Shown in pieces: positions 8,167 through 17,603 of a DNA stretch of 64,000 nucleotides. The stretch's first letter is position 1. Every line of letters starts with the position of its first letter. The DNA is from Agromyces larvae (lineage in GTDB: Bacteria > Actinomycetota > Actinomycetes > Actinomycetales > Microbacteriaceae). The DNA is taken from NCBI RefSeq assembly GCF_022811705.1, contig NZ_CP094528.1, forward strand, positions 2,108,001 to 2,172,000, written 5' to 3'. The notes below the pieces were generated by a model. That model was given only the letters and a program-made list of their open reading frames with translations. It was not told where the DNA came from and ran no database searches. The position numbers and the translations under genes were made by a program.

Positions 8167-8783
8167 CGCAGCACCTTCTTGCCGGCGGAGGGGGTGACAT
8201 CGGGCGCCCGCAGGTAGAGCGGCTCGTCGGCGGTGAGCGGCAGCCGGCCGGCCGCGTGCGCGAGCTCGGCGAGCATGCCGATTCCGGCGGCGGGCACGAC
8301 GGATGCCTCGACCCGCGCACCGACCGCGGCCGGCACGTCGTCGCGCGGCGTGAGCCGAGGGCCCTCGACACGCACGGGCAGGCCGTCGGCGTCGAGCCCG
8401 TCGTAGTCGGAGACGGCGGCCTCGCGGCGGCGCGCGTCGGTGACGACCTGCACCGGGCCCCGCCCGCCGTCGCGGTACCACGCCCACGCGACGGCGTCGT
8501 GGCTCACCACCGGCACGAACGGCCGGTCGATGCCCAGCGCGAACGCGTGCGCGGCGGCGATGCCGACCCGCAGGCCGGTGAACGGGCCGGGGCCCATGCC
8601 CGCCGCGACACCCGAGAACCGAGCGGGTTCGACGCCGGCCGCGTCCAGCGCCTCGCGGATGAGGAGGCCGACGACCTCGGCGTGGCGCATCGGGTCGTCG
8701 CTGGACGCCTGGGCGAGCACACCGCGGTCGCGGTCGACGACGGCGACGCTCGTGCCGGTCGACGTGTCGATCGCGAGCAGCAT
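8163..8783 (-). CDS. tsaB: tRNA threonylcarbamoyladenosine biosynthesis protein TsaB
   Basis: 206 residues. It begins MLLAIDTSTGTSVAVVDRDRG, the ASKHA-type strand-turn of the TsaB/TsaD family, and has MGPGPFTGLRVGIAAAHAFALG, the TsaB signature segment. TsaB lacks catalytic activity and works as the partner of TsaD and TsaE in t6A formation. The C-terminus ends EPLYLRAPDVT, as usual. It overlaps rimI by 4 bp and lies 23 bp after tsaE. Confidence 0.96.
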   Translation of the reverse strand: MLLAIDTSTGTSVAVVDRDRGVLAQASSDDPMRHAEVVGLLIREALDAAGVEPARFSGVAAGMGPGPFTGLRVGIAAAHAFALGIDRPFVPVVSHDAVAWAWYRDGGRGPVQVVTDARRREAAVSDYDGLDADGLPVRVEGPRLTPRDDVPAAVGARVEASVVPAAGIGMLAELAHAAGRLPLTADEPLYLRAPDVTPSAGKKVLR

Positions 8784-8806
8784 GATTCCAGCCTAGGCGG
8801 TGTCGA

Positions 8807-9370
8807 TCACGCGCCGGGCGCGTAGGGCGTTCCGGCCCAGCGCGGGCCGATGCCCGTGATCGTGACGGTGCGCGGCTCGTCAGCGTCGAAGTCGTCGGCG
8901 TCGAGTTCGGCGTCGTCGAGTTCGGCGTCGCCGCCGCCGGCGTCGCGATCGGATGCCTCGGACCCCGCGGCATCCGTTTCGCCCCCGGTCCGGCGCGCGA
9001 TGACCACGTCGAGCCGACTGTCTGCCGCGTCCTCGATGAGGCCGGCGCCCCACTCGGCGACCACCACCGACCGGTCGAAGTCGAGGTCCAGGTCCCACAG
9101 CTCGGCTGCCGCGCCGAGCCGGTACGCGTCCACGTGCACGAGCGGGGCCCCGCCGACGAGGCTCGGGTGGGTGCGCGCGAGCACGAACGTCGGCGACTGC
9201 ACCGGCCCCCGCACGCCCAGCCCGTCGCCGATGCCGCGCGTGAGCGTCGTCTTGCCCGCGCCCAGCGGACCGGTCAGCACGACCAGGTCGCCGGCGCGCA
9301 GCCGCTCGCCGAGCTCGCGTCCGAGGTGCTCCATCGCGGCGGTGTCAGGCACCTCGACGCGCACGGTCAT
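8807..9370 (-). CDS. tsaE: tRNA threonylcarbamoyladenosine biosynthesis ATPase TsaE
   Basis: 187 residues. The Walker A motif GPLGAGKTTLTRGIGDGLG is near residue 34, followed by VQSPTFVLARTH and LVHVDAYRLG; VVVAEWGAGLIED supplies the Walker B/WG(E/A) region. TsaE is the ATPase that drives the TsaBD cycle. After residue 135 or so there is an Asp/Glu/Ala-rich insertion (DAELDDAELDADDFDADE) absent from compact family members, before a short VTITGIGPRW end. ATG at 9370 overlaps the alr stop by 4 bp. Confidence 0.95.
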   Translation of the reverse strand: MTVRVEVPDTAAMEHLGRELGERLRAGDLVVLTGPLGAGKTTLTRGIGDGLGVRGPVQSPTFVLARTHPSLVGGAPLVHVDAYRLGAAAELWDLDLDFDRSVVVAEWGAGLIEDAADSRLDVVIARRTGGETDAAGSEASDRDAGGGDAELDDAELDADDFDADEPRTVTITGIGPRWAGTPYAPGA

Positions 9371-10518
9371 GCGCCGGCCTCCGCGGGGCGTCCGGCTGCG
9401 CCGGTGTACGAGCGGGACACCCGCGGTCCGATGCGGGTCACGATCTCGTACCCGATCGTGCCGGCCGCCTCCGCGAGCTCGTCGGCGGTCGGTGCGCCCG
9501 TCGTCGGGTCGCCGAACACGACCACCTCGTCGCCGACGTCGACCGCCAGGTCGCCGGCGTCGACGACGACCTGATCCATCGCGACGCGACCGACGATGGG
9601 GCGTCGCCGCCCGCCGATCAGCACCTCGGCGCCTGCACCCGTGGCGTGGCGCGGCATCCCGTCGGCGTAGCCGAGGGGCACGAGCGCGAGGGTGGTCGCC
9701 CCGTCGCTGCGCCAGAGGTGCCCGTACGAGACGCCGGTGTCGCCGGGCACGCGGCGCACGGCTGCGACTCGTGCGCGCAGCGTCATCGCCGGCACGAGCC
9801 CGAGGTCGCTGCCGGTCGTGCCGTCGCCGAACGGGGTGAGCCCGTACATGCCGATGCCGATGCGCACGGCGTCGTAGCGCGACGACGGGTCGCGCAGCGC
9901 CTGTTCCGACGAGGCGATGTGCCGCAGCGCCGGTCGCAGTCCGGCCGCATCGGCGGCGGCGAGCGCCCGTTCGAATGCGGCGAGCTGGGCGGCGTCGGAC
10001 TCGCGCGACGTGTTCGCGAAGTGGCTGAACACGCCGACGACCGCGAGCCGGCCCTGCGATTCGAGGTCGGCCGCGCGCGTCACGACGGCCGGCCATTCCT
10101 CGGGCGCGACGCCGTTGCGGCTGAGGCCGGTGTCGATCTTCAGGTGCACGCGCGCCGGTGTGCCGCCCGTCGCGGCGGCGGCGTGCTCGAGCTGGGCGGG
10201 GTTCGAGATGCCGAGTTCGATGCCGCGGTCGACCGCCGAGGCGAAGTCGGCTCCGGGGTCGTGCAGCCAGGCGAGGATCGGCGCGTCGATGCCGGCGGCA
10301 CGCAGCTCGTGCGCCTCGTCGAGGTCGGCCACGCCGAGCCGGGCCGCTCCGCCCGCGAGTGCGGCCCTCGCGACGGGCACGGCGCCGTGCCCGTACGCGT
10401 TCGCCTTCACGACGGCGATCACCTCGGCCGGCGCGACCCGGGCCGCGATGGTGCGGATGTTGGCCGCGATCGCGTCGAGATCGACGATCGCCTCGCGCAG
10501 GGGTCGCGTCGCGCTCAT
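9367..10518 (-). CDS. alr: Alanine racemase
   Basis: 383 residues. The PLP lysine lies in VIAVVKANAYGHG (about residue 35-48), and the second catalytic residue in DTGVSYGHLWRS (Tyr). RIGIGMYGL, VPLGYADGMPR and RVAMDQVVVD are further family motifs. It makes D-alanine for peptidoglycan, in keeping with nearby glmS and glmM. The start at 10518 (MSATRPLREAIVDLDAI) is chosen over a longer in-frame reading that would overlap acpS extensively; it overlaps the acpS stop by 4 bp. Confidence 0.97.
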   Translation of the reverse strand: MSATRPLREAIVDLDAIAANIRTIAARVAPAEVIAVVKANAYGHGAVPVARAALAGGAARLGVADLDEAHELRAAGIDAPILAWLHDPGADFASAVDRGIELGISNPAQLEHAAAATGGTPARVHLKIDTGLSRNGVAPEEWPAVVTRAADLESQGRLAVVGVFSHFANTSRESDAAQLAAFERALAAADAAGLRPALRHIASSEQALRDPSSRYDAVRIGIGMYGLTPFGDGTTGSDLGLVPAMTLRARVAAVRRVPGDTGVSYGHLWRSDGATTLALVPLGYADGMPRHATGAGAEVLIGGRRRPIVGRVAMDQVVVDAGDLAVDVGDEVVVFGDPTTGAPTADELAEAAGTIGYEIVTRIGPRVSRSYTGAAGRPAEAGA

Positions 10519-10889
10519 CCGGGCGTTCCGTTCGGCTCGGATGCCTCGAGCACCACGAAGGCGCTCGCGATGCCCGCGTCGTGGCTCATCGAGAGGTGCA
10601 CGCGGTCGATGCCGAGGCCGGCCAGGCACGTGCCGAGTGAACCCGATAGGTCGAAGTCGGGGTTGCCGAGCTCGTCCTGCACGACGCGCATGTCGTGCCA
10701 GCGCACGTCGACCCGGCCGCCGAGCGCTTTGATGAGCGACTCCTTCGCGGCGAACCGCGCCGCGAGCGACCGCAGCGGGCGATCGCGTTCGCTCTCAGCG
10801 AACAGGCGATCGACGAGCGCCGGCGTGCGCTCGAGCTTGCGCCCGAACCGCGCGATGTCGACGACGTCGATGCCGATGCCCCTGATCAC
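10515..10889 (-). CDS. acpS: Holo-[acyl-carrier-protein] synthase
   Basis: 124 residues. GTG at 10889 follows GGAAGGGAACCGAG and gives the normal N-terminus VIRGIGIDVVDIARF, whose aspartate binds the metal. FAAKESLIKALG carries the second metal ligand and CoA-binding lysine. AcpS transfers 4'-phosphopantetheine from CoA to acyl carrier protein. It is the first gene of the acpS-alr-tsaE-tsaB-rimI-tsaD run and lies downstream of the glmS terminator. Confidence 0.96.
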   Translation of the reverse strand: MIRGIGIDVVDIARFGRKLERTPALVDRLFAESERDRPLRSLAARFAAKESLIKALGGRVDVRWHDMRVVQDELGNPDFDLSGSLGTCLAGLGIDRVHLSMSHDAGIASAFVVLEASEPNGTPG

Positions 10890-10917
10890 CTCGGTTCCCT
10901 TCCGCCTGCACCCCATC

Positions 10918-10944
10918 ATGCTCCGCGACCTCCGCGCGGAGCAT
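10918..10944 (-). terminator. Probable glmS terminator
   Basis: A perfect 10-bp stem ATGCTCCGCG / CGCGGAGCAT (10918-10927 and 10935-10944) lies between the glmS stop and acpS, so acpS may be read from its own promoter or from read-through. Confidence 0.6.
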
Positions 10945-11002
10945 CCGAACCGCCTGCGCGAGCGCACCTGCGCGAGCCCACCCGCGCGAGTGCGCCGGGG
11001 AG

Positions 11003-12853
11003 CTACTCGACCGTGACCGACTTCGCGAGGTTGCGCGGCTGGTCGACGTCGAGGCCCTTCGCCTCCGACAGCTCCATCGCGAACATCTGCAGCGGCACCA
11101 CCGCGAGCAGCGGTTCGAACAGCGGACCGGCCAGCGGGATGCGGATCACCTCGTCGGCGAACGGCAGCACCGCCACGTCGCCGGCCTCGGCGATCGCGAT
11201 CACACGGGCGCCGCGGGCGCGGATCTCCTGGATGTTCGACACGACCTTCGGGTGCAGGTTCTGCGAGCCGCGCGGGCTCGGCACGACCACGAACACCGGC
11301 TGGCCGGGCTCGATCAGCGCGATCGGGCCGTGCTTCAGCTCGCCCGCGGCGAATCCCTCGGCGTGGATGTACGCGAGCTCCTTCAGCTTCAGCGCGCCCT
11401 CGAGCGCGATGGGGTAGCCCACGTGCCGGCCGAGGAACAGCACCGACCGGGTGTCGGCCATCCAGTGCGCGAGCTGCGCCACCCGCTCCGACTCCGCGAG
11501 CACCTCGGCGAGCTGGGCCGGCACCTGCTGGAGCTCGTCGACGAACCCGGCGAGCGTCGCCTCGTCGAGCGTGCCGCGCACCCGGGCCAGGTGCAGGCCG
11601 AACAGGTAGAGCGCCGTGATCTGGGCGACGAACGCCTTCGTCGACGCGACCGCGACCTCGGGGCCTGCATGGGTGTACACCACGCCGTCGGACTCGCGCG
11701 GAATCGTCGCGCCCTGCGTGTTGCAGACCGAGATCGTCTTCGCACCGTGCTCGCGCGCGTACTTCACGGCCATCAGCGTGTCCATCGTCTCGCCCGACTG
11801 GCTGATCGAGACGACGAGGGTGTGCTCGTCGAGCACCGGCTCGCGGTAGCGGAACTCGTGGCTGAGCTCGACCTCGACCGGCACGCGCGCCCACTGCTCG
11901 ATGGCGTACTTCGCGACCATGCCGGCGTACGCGGCGGTGCCGCAGGCGATGACGGTGATGCGGCGGATGTCGCGGAGCATCTCGTCGCCGAACCCGTCGA
12001 GCTCGGGGATCACGACCTGCCCGTCGACCACCCGGCCCAGGATCGTGTTCGCGACCGCGTCGGGCTGCTCGGAGATCTCCTTGCGCATGAACGACGACCA
12101 GCCGCCCTTCTCGGCGGCCGACGCGTCCCACTCGACCTCGAACGGCTGCACCTCGACCGGGTCGCCCGCGAAGTCGCTGACCTCGACGCCGTCGGCGGTG
12201 ATCGCCACGATCTGGTCCTGGCCGATCGCCAGCGCCCGCTTCGTGTACTCGACGAAGGCCGCGACATCCGACCCCAGGAAGTTCTCGCCCTCGCCGAGGC
12301 CGATGACCAGCGGAGAGTTGCGACGCGCACCCACCACGAGGCCCGGTTCGTCGCGGTGCACCGCGAGCAGCGTGAACGCGCCCTCGAGCCGGTTGACGGT
12401 GCGGCGGAACGCCTCGCGCAGGTCGCCCGTCTCGCGCACCTCGCGCCCGAGCAGCACGGCGGCGACCTCGGTGTCGGTCTCGCTCTCGAACGCGAAGCCC
12501 TCGGCTTCGAGCTCGGCCTTCAGCTCGGCGAAGTTCTCGATGATGCCGTTGTGGATGAGCGCGAGCTTGCCGTCGTCGCCCAGGTGCGGGTGCGCGTTGC
12601 GGTCGGTCGGCCCGCCGTGCGTCGCCCAGCGGGTGTGCCCGATGCCCGTGGTGCCCGGAGCGAGCGGATGCCGCTCGAGCTCGTCGGCCAGCACCTGCAG
12701 CTTGCCCGCCCGCTTGGCGGTCTCCAGACGCCCGCCGTCGTCGATGACGGCGACGCCGGCCGAGTCGTAGCCACGGTATTCGAGGCGACGAAGGCCGCCC
12801 ATGAGCACGTCGACGCTTTCACGCGCGCCGACGTATCCGACGATTCCACACAT
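11003..12853 (-). CDS. glmS: Glutamine--fructose-6-phosphate aminotransferase (isomerizing)
   Basis: 616 residues, the standard length. Mature Cys follows the start Met in MCGIVGYVGARESVDV, the N-terminal nucleophile of the glutaminase domain (to about residue 240). Two SIS domains follow; ITVIACGTAAYAGMVAKY and VVSISQSGETMDTLMAVKYA mark the first and SVLFLGRHVGYPIALEGALKLKE the second. The C-terminus DQPRNLAKSVTVE is canonical. The enzyme makes glucosamine-6-phosphate, and glmM 1.3 kb away carries out the next step. It is divergent from coaA over a 125-bp spacer. Confidence 0.98.
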   Translation of the reverse strand: MCGIVGYVGARESVDVLMGGLRRLEYRGYDSAGVAVIDDGGRLETAKRAGKLQVLADELERHPLAPGTTGIGHTRWATHGGPTDRNAHPHLGDDGKLALIHNGIIENFAELKAELEAEGFAFESETDTEVAAVLLGREVRETGDLREAFRRTVNRLEGAFTLLAVHRDEPGLVVGARRNSPLVIGLGEGENFLGSDVAAFVEYTKRALAIGQDQIVAITADGVEVSDFAGDPVEVQPFEVEWDASAAEKGGWSSFMRKEISEQPDAVANTILGRVVDGQVVIPELDGFGDEMLRDIRRITVIACGTAAYAGMVAKYAIEQWARVPVEVELSHEFRYREPVLDEHTLVVSISQSGETMDTLMAVKYAREHGAKTISVCNTQGATIPRESDGVVYTHAGPEVAVASTKAFVAQITALYLFGLHLARVRGTLDEATLAGFVDELQQVPAQLAEVLAESERVAQLAHWMADTRSVLFLGRHVGYPIALEGALKLKELAYIHAEGFAAGELKHGPIALIEPGQPVFVVVPSPRGSQNLHPKVVSNIQEIRARGARVIAIAEAGDVAVLPFADEVIRIPLAGPLFEPLLAVVPLQMFAMELSEAKGLDVDQPRNLAKSVTVE

Positions 12854-12966
12854 GCGCTCGATTCTAGGCTGCCGCCGCTGGGTGCTCGGTGCACCGACGA
12901 CGATCGGCCCGGATGCCTCGCGGCGCTGCCGACCGGGCGGCGCGAAGCGGGGCATCCGGCCGCCGG

Positions 12967-12972
12967 TAGACT
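12967..12972 (+). promoter_or_regulatory. -10 box for a leaderless coaA transcript
   Basis: TAGACT ends exactly 6 nt before the GTG at 12979, with no purine-rich ribosome binding site between. This is the arrangement expected of a leaderless actinobacterial mRNA. Confidence 0.6.
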
Positions 12973-12978
12973 GACCGG

Positions 12979-13929
12979 GTGCTGGATCGCCACAGTCCGT
13001 CGGCCCCGCAGCTCTCGCCGTTCATCGAACTCGACCGGTCGGACTGGTCGGCACTCGCCCCGTCGGTGCCCGCTCCGCTCACCGAGACCGAACTCGTGCA
13101 GCTGCGCGGGCTCGGCGAACCGCTCGACCTCGGGGAGGTCGCCGAGGTCTACCTGCCGCTCTCCCGGCTGCTGAACCTCTACGTCGGCGGCACCAAGGCG
13201 CTGCACCGGGTCACGAGCGAGTTCCTCCGCGAGCGCAGCGAGTCGACCCCGTTCGTGATCGGCGTCGCGGGCTCGGTGGCGGTGGGCAAGTCGACCATCG
13301 CGCGACTCCTCCGCGAACTCCTCGCCCGCTGGGAGTACACGCCGCGGGTCGAGCTGATCACCACCGACGGATTCCTGTTCCCGAACGCCGAACTCGAGCG
13401 GCGCGGGCTCATGGCGCGCAAGGGATTCCCCGAGTCGTACGATCGCCGGGCGCTGCTGCGGTTCGTGAGCGAGGTGAAGGCCGGCGCATCCGAGGTCGTC
13501 GCGCCGTTCTACTCGCACCTCGCCTACGACATCGTCCCCGACGCGCAGATCACCGTGCGCCGGCCCGACGTGCTCATCGTCGAGGGGCTCAACGTGCTGC
13601 AACCGCCCGGCCCCGGGCATCGGCTCGCGGTGAGCGACCTGTTCGACTTCACCATCTACGTCGACGCGCGCACGAGCGACATCGCGCGCTGGTACGAAGA
13701 GCGGTTCCTGAAGCTGCAGCGCGGCGCGTTCGCGAACCCGAACTCGTACTTCCACCGGTACGCGTCACTGTCCGAGGCCGAGGCCAGGGCGCGCGCGAGC
13801 GAGATCTGGCGGTCGATCAACGAGCCGAACCTGCTGCAGAACATCCGCCCGACGCGGTCGCGTGCGACGCTCGTGCTGCGCAAGGGCGCCGACCACGCCG
13901 TGAAGAGCGTGCTGCTCCGCAAGCTCTAA
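12979..13929 (+). CDS. coaA: Type I pantothenate kinase
   Basis: 316 residues, as usual for bacterial CoaA. The Walker A loop is [20 protein letters not shown] (near residue 93-110); [19 protein letters not shown] and [12 protein letters not shown] are the pantothenate-site segments; FDFTIYVDA and [20 protein letters not shown] are conserved further on. It phosphorylates pantothenate in the first step of CoA synthesis. Convergent with glmM; an 83-bp inverted repeat lies between the two. Confidence 0.97.
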   Translation: MLDRHSPSAPQLSPFIELDRSDWSALAPSVPAPLTETELVQLRGLGEPLDLGEVAEVYLPLSRLLNLYVGGTKALHRVTSEFLRERSESTPFVIGVAGSVAVGKSTIARLLRELLARWEYTPRVELITTDGFLFPNAELERRGLMARKGFPESYDRRALLRFVSEVKAGASEVVAPFYSHLAYDIVPDAQITVRRPDVLIVEGLNVLQPPGPGHRLAVSDLFDFTIYVDARTSDIARWYEERFLKLQRGAFANPNSYFHRYASLSEAEARARASEIWRSINEPNLLQNIRPTRSRATLVLRKGADHAVKSVLLRKL

Positions 13930-14069
13930 CCCCCCACCCGCACCCCCGCACCCGCACCCGCACCCACACACCCACACCCGCACGAGACGTAATTCAGGAG
14001 CACACCGGCGTGTCGTGGCCTGTCGCACAGCAGAACGCGCCGCGACACGCCTCCGCACCTGAATTGCGT
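13930..14069. repeat. CACCCGCA-rich tract plus 83-bp imperfect inverted repeat between coaA and glmM
   Basis: Positions 13930-13986 are almost purely C and A with some G, in CACCCGCA/CACCCACA units. Next, 13987-14069 is a long imperfect palindrome: ACGTAATTCAGG and GGCGTGTCG on the left pair with CGACACGCC and CCTGAATTGCGT on the right, around a core of roughly 26 nt. Lying between two convergent genes it could terminate both transcripts; its length and the conserved outer ends also resemble a dispersed repeat element. Confidence 0.7.
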
Positions 14070-14103
14070 ACACTGCCGGGGCCGCGCGGGCTCTGAGCGG
14101 CGG

Positions 14104-15465
14104 CTACAGGGAGAGGCGGGCGCGGACGATCTCAGCGAGGGCGTTCGCGTGGCGGTCGGCGGCCTCCTGATCGGATGCCTCGACCATCACCCGCACCATC
14201 GGCTCGGTGCCCGACGGCCGGAGGAGCACTCGCCCGGTGTCGCCCAGCTCGGCCGTCGCCGCCGCGACGGCGGCCGCGATCTCGGCGTCGCCGTCGAGAG
14301 CGTGGTGGTTCACCCCGCGCACGTTCACGAGCACCTGCGGATACACCGTCATCGCCGACGCGAGTTCGGCGAGCGACCGGCCGGTGCGCGCGACCTCGGC
14401 CGCCAGGTGCAGCCCGGTCAGCACGCCGTCGCCCGTGGTGGCGAACTCGGTCATGATCACGTGCCCCGACTGCTCGCCGCCGAGCGCGAGCGAGTGCTCG
14501 TGCAGCGCCTCGAGCACGTAGCGGTCGCCGACCTTCGTCTCGATCACCCGCACGCCGTGCTCGGCCATCGCCTTCTTCAGGCCGAGGTTCGACATCACGG
14601 TGACCACGAGCGTGTCATCGGTGAGACGGCCGCGCTCCTTCATCGAGAGGGCGAGGATCGCCATGATCCGGTCGCCGTCGACCACGTTGCCGTCGGCGTC
14701 GACCGCGAGGCAACGGTCGGCGTCGCCGTCGTGGGCGATGCCCAGATCGGCGCCGTGCTCCACGACGGCGGCCTGCAGTCCCTCGAGATGCGTCGACCCG
14801 ACGCCGTCGTTGATGTTGATGCCGTCGGGGTCGGCGCCGATGACGACGACCTCGGCACCCGCATCCCGGAACGTTTCGGGCGAGACGCCGGCGGCCGCGC
14901 CGTGCGCGCAGTCGATGACGATCTTCAGGCCGTCGAGCCGGTTCGGCAGGCTGGCGAGCAGGTGCACGACGTACCGGTCTTCGGCGTCCGCGAACCGGCG
15001 GATACGGCCGACGCCGTCGCCGATCGGGGCGAGCTTGGGCTTGCCGAGGAACGCCTCGATGCGATCCTCGACGACGTCGGGCAGCTTCGTGCCGCCGAAC
15101 GCGAAGAACTTGATGCCGTTGTCGGGCGCGGGGTTGTGCGACGCCGAGATCATCACGCCGAAGTCGGCATTGACATCGTCGATGAGGAAGGCGGTCGCGG
15201 GCGTCGGGATGACGCCGGCGTCGAGCACGTCGACGCCCGATGCGGCCAGGCCGGCCGCCACGGCGGCGGTGAGGAACTCGCCCGACACGCGCGGGTCGCG
15301 CGCGACGACGGCGGTCGGGCGCCGGCCGGCGGCGCGGCGCTCGTCGGCGTGACGCCCCTGAGTGAGGACGGCGGCAGCCGCTTGGGCGAGGCCCAGGGCC
15401 AGGTCAGCCGTGAGTTCACGGTTGGCCAGGCCCCGGACCCCGTCGGTTCCGAAGAGCCGAGGCAT
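14104..15465 (-). CDS. glmM: Phosphoglucosamine mutase
   Basis: 453 residues. [12 protein letters not shown] opens the protein; the catalytic phosphoserine is in [17 protein letters not shown] (near residue 105); the metal loop is [13 protein letters not shown]; the sugar loop is [10 protein letters not shown]; the phosphate loop is [12 protein letters not shown]. It converts glucosamine-6-phosphate to glucosamine-1-phosphate, on the way to UDP-GlcNAc. It sits 15 bp downstream of rpsI and is probably part of the rplM-rpsI transcript, as in many Gram-positive genomes. Confidence 0.98.
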   Translation of the reverse strand: MPRLFGTDGVRGLANRELTADLALGLAQAAAAVLTQGRHADERRAAGRRPTAVVARDPRVSGEFLTAAVAAGLAASGVDVLDAGVIPTPATAFLIDDVNADFGVMISASHNPAPDNGIKFFAFGGTKLPDVVEDRIEAFLGKPKLAPIGDGVGRIRRFADAEDRYVVHLLASLPNRLDGLKIVIDCAHGAAAGVSPETFRDAGAEVVVIGADPDGININDGVGSTHLEGLQAAVVEHGADLGIAHDGDADRCLAVDADGNVVDGDRIMAILALSMKERGRLTDDTLVVTVMSNLGLKKAMAEHGVRVIETKVGDRYVLEALHEHSLALGGEQSGHVIMTEFATTGDGVLTGLHLAAEVARTGRSLAELASAMTVYPQVLVNVRGVNHHALDGDAEIAAAVAAATAELGDTGRVLLRPSGTEPMVRVMVEASDQEAADRHANALAEIVRARLSL

Positions 15466-15480
15466 CCTGATCTCTCGCGC

Positions 15481-15966
15481 TTAGCGCTTCGAGAACTGGG
15501 GAGCCTTGCGGGCCTTCTTGAGACCGGCCTTCTTGCGCTCGATGACGCGGGCGTCGCGCGTGAGGAAGCCGGCCTTCTTGAGGGTCGGGCGGTTGTTCTC
15601 GCGGTCGATCTCGTTGAGCGCACGCGCGATCGCGAGGCGCAGCGCGCCGGCCTGGCCCGAGGGGCCGCCGCCGGTGATGCGGGCGATCACGTCGTACGAG
15701 CCCGCGAGCTCGAGCACGGTGAACGGGTCGGTGATGAGCTGCTGGTGCAGCTTGTTCGGGAAGTAGGCCGCGAACTCACGGCCGTTGACCGTGATGCTGC
15801 CCGAACCCGGCACGACGCGCACGCGCGCGATGGCCTGCTTGCGGCGGCCGACGGCCGCACCCGAGACGTTCAGCACGGGACGCGGGGTGGCCGGAGCCGC
15901 CGCCGGGGCGCTCTCGGTCGTGTAGCTCTCGGGAGCCGCTTCGATCTGGTCTGCGATCTTCGCCAT
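15481..15966 (-). CDS. rpsI: 30S ribosomal protein S9
   Basis: 161 residues; the conserved body starts at about residue 33 ([24 protein letters not shown]) and the C-terminus [11 protein letters not shown] is the tRNA-contacting tail. The first 30 residues are an Ala/Pro/Glu-rich extension common in actinobacterial S9. ATG at 15966 is 35 bp after the rplM stop. Confidence 0.97.
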   Translation of the reverse strand: MAKIADQIEAAPESYTTESAPAAAPATPRPVLNVSGAAVGRRKQAIARVRVVPGSGSITVNGREFAAYFPNKLHQQLITDPFTVLELAGSYDVIARITGGGPSGQAGALRLAIARALNEIDRENNRPTLKKAGFLTRDARVIERKKAGLKKARKAPQFSKR

Positions 15967-16001
15967 GGTGGTGTCTGAATCCTTTTCGCGCTGCGAGGTG
16001 C

Positions 16002-16448
16002 TTACTGGGCGACCTGGGTGAGGGTGTACGGCTTCGGCTGCTGAGCCGCGTGCGGGTGCTCCGGGCCGGTGTAGACCTTCAGCTTCTTGAGCTGGGCACG
16101 ACCGAGCGAGTTCTTCGGGAGCATGCCGCGGATCGCCTTCTCGACGGCGCGGACGGGGTTCTTCTCGAGCAGTTCGGCGTAGCCGACCGCCTTGAGGCCG
16201 CCCGGGTAGCCCGAGTGGCGGTAGGCCTTCTTCTGCTCGAGCTTCTGGCCGGTGAGGGCCACCTTCTCGGCGTTGACGATGATGACGAAGTCACCGGTGT
16301 CCATGTGGTTCGCGAAGGTGGGCTTGTGCTTGCCGCGCAGCAGGGCTGCGGTGTGGCTGGCGAGGCGGCCGAGCACGACGTCGGTGGCGTCGATGACGAC
16401 CCAGTCGTGCTGGATCTCGCTCGCCTTGGGGCTGTAGGTGCGCGTCAC
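16002..16448 (-). CDS. rplM: 50S ribosomal protein L13
   Basis: 148 residues, normal length. [55 protein letters not shown] and [11 protein letters not shown] are all L13 signatures. It heads the rplM-rpsI-glmM run. The start codon at 16448 is preceded by a promoter-bearing spacer of about 130 bp that reaches into the end of truA. Confidence 0.97.
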   Translation of the reverse strand: MTRTYSPKASEIQHDWVVIDATDVVLGRLASHTAALLRGKHKPTFANHMDTGDFVIIVNAEKVALTGQKLEQKKAYRHSGYPGGLKAVGYAELLEKNPVRAVEKAIRGMLPKNSLGRAQLKKLKVYTGPEHPHAAQQPKPYTLTQVAQ

Positions 16449-16580
16449 AGTAGTGCTGCTTTCTGATCGAGTGAGGGGTTCGTGAATCCCGCTCCGGGGG
16501 GTGTTCGCTCACGATGCGAGGCGAACGCCACGGTGGAGGGCTCAACATCGGATGCCGCGCAGTGACGGCACCAAAGAGAT

Positions 16581-16610
16581 AGCTTAGCCGACGACCCCGT
16601 CGACCCGCAA
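16581..16610 (-). promoter_or_regulatory. Possible promoter for rplM-rpsI-glmM
   Basis: TTGCGG (16605-16610) and TAAGCT (16581-16586), both on the minus strand, are 18 bp apart and overlap the end of truA. This gives a leader of about 125 nt before rplM. Confidence 0.35.
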
Positions 16611-17603
16611 TTCGCGTCGTGCGCGGGTCTGCACCGCCCGCGCCGCGAGCTCGGCATCCGGCGGGTAGCCCACCTCGGTGAGCACGAGCCCCTTCGCGGG
16701 CATCACCACGAACGCACTCGAGCGCTCGGCGGCGTGCAGCAGGGCTTCGGGCTCGGATGCGACGAGCCGGCCTTCACCGACCGCGACGCACGCCCCGACG
16801 AGTGCGCGCACCATGGAGTGGCAGAACGCGTCGGCCTGCAGCGCGGCCGTGAGCACCCCGTCGTCGCCCCTCGTCCAGCCGAACGCCTGCAGGGTGCGGA
16901 TGGTGGTGGCGCCCTCGCGCGGCTTGCAGTAGGCGGCGAAGTCGTGCAGGCCGAGCAGCGACTGCGCGGCCGCGTGCATCGCCGCGACGTCGAGCGTTCG
17001 CGGGTGCCAGACCGTGCGTCGCCGCTGGAGCGGGTCGTGCAGCGCGGCCGCGTCCGCGATGCGGTACTCGTAGCGGCGCCAGGTCGCGGAGAACCGCGCG
17101 TCGAATCCCTCGGGGGCGAGGTCGGCAGCGGCGAGCACGACGTCGGCGTCGCGCGAGCCCAGGATGCCGTTGACCCGCTTCGCGAGCACGGTGCCGGCGA
17201 CGGCCGCGCCGGGCGCCACAGCCGACTCAGATGCCTCAGGCGCCTGGGCTGCCTGAGCCGCCTGGGCTGCCTGGGCCGCCCCGGCCCTCGCGGCGCCGGG
17301 CCCGGCACCGCGCTTCGGCCGCGTCACCTCCGCGAGCGCCGCGCGCGGCACGTCGAGGTGGGCGACCTGGCCGGTCGCGTGCACGCCCGCGTCGGTGCGG
17401 CCCGCCACGGTCAGCCGGGGCGCGACGGCCGCGCGGCGGAACAGCGTGCCGAGCGCGTCCTCGAGGGTGCCCTGCACGGTGCGCAGCCCGGGTTGGCGGC
17501 TCCACCCGGCGAAGTCGGTGCCGTCGTACGCGACGGCGAGGCGCAGCCGGACGACCTCGTCCGCGGCATCCGCGCCCGGTTCACCGCCCGTCGTTCCCTC
17601 CAC
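16584..17603 (-). CDS. truA: tRNA pseudouridine(38-40) synthase TruA
   Basis: 339 residues. The start LRLAVAYDGTDFAGWSRQPGLRTVQGTLE and VAGRTDAGVHATGQVAH, with the catalytic Asp in GRTDAG, identify TruA; FAAYCKPREGATT and FCHSMVRALVG are later conserved motifs. It isomerises uridines at positions 38-40 of tRNA. Between the RTDAGVH domain and the KRVNGIL segment there is an insertion of about 40 residues built of AAQ units (AAQAAQAAQAAQAPEAS), encoded by a GGCTGCCTGAGCC-type tandem repeat at about 17230-17290; it should be a surface loop. Confidence 0.95.
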   Translation of the reverse strand: MEGTTGGEPGADAADEVVRLRLAVAYDGTDFAGWSRQPGLRTVQGTLEDALGTLFRRAAVAPRLTVAGRTDAGVHATGQVAHLDVPRAALAEVTRPKRGAGPGAARAGAAQAAQAAQAAQAPEASESAVAPGAAVAGTVLAKRVNGILGSRDADVVLAAADLAPEGFDARFSATWRRYEYRIADAAALHDPLQRRRTVWHPRTLDVAAMHAAAQSLLGLHDFAAYCKPREGATTIRTLQAFGWTRGDDGVLTAALQADAFCHSMVRALVGACVAVGEGRLVASEPEALLHAAERSSAFVVMPAKGLVLTEVGYPPDAELAARAVQTRARRELRVDGVVG

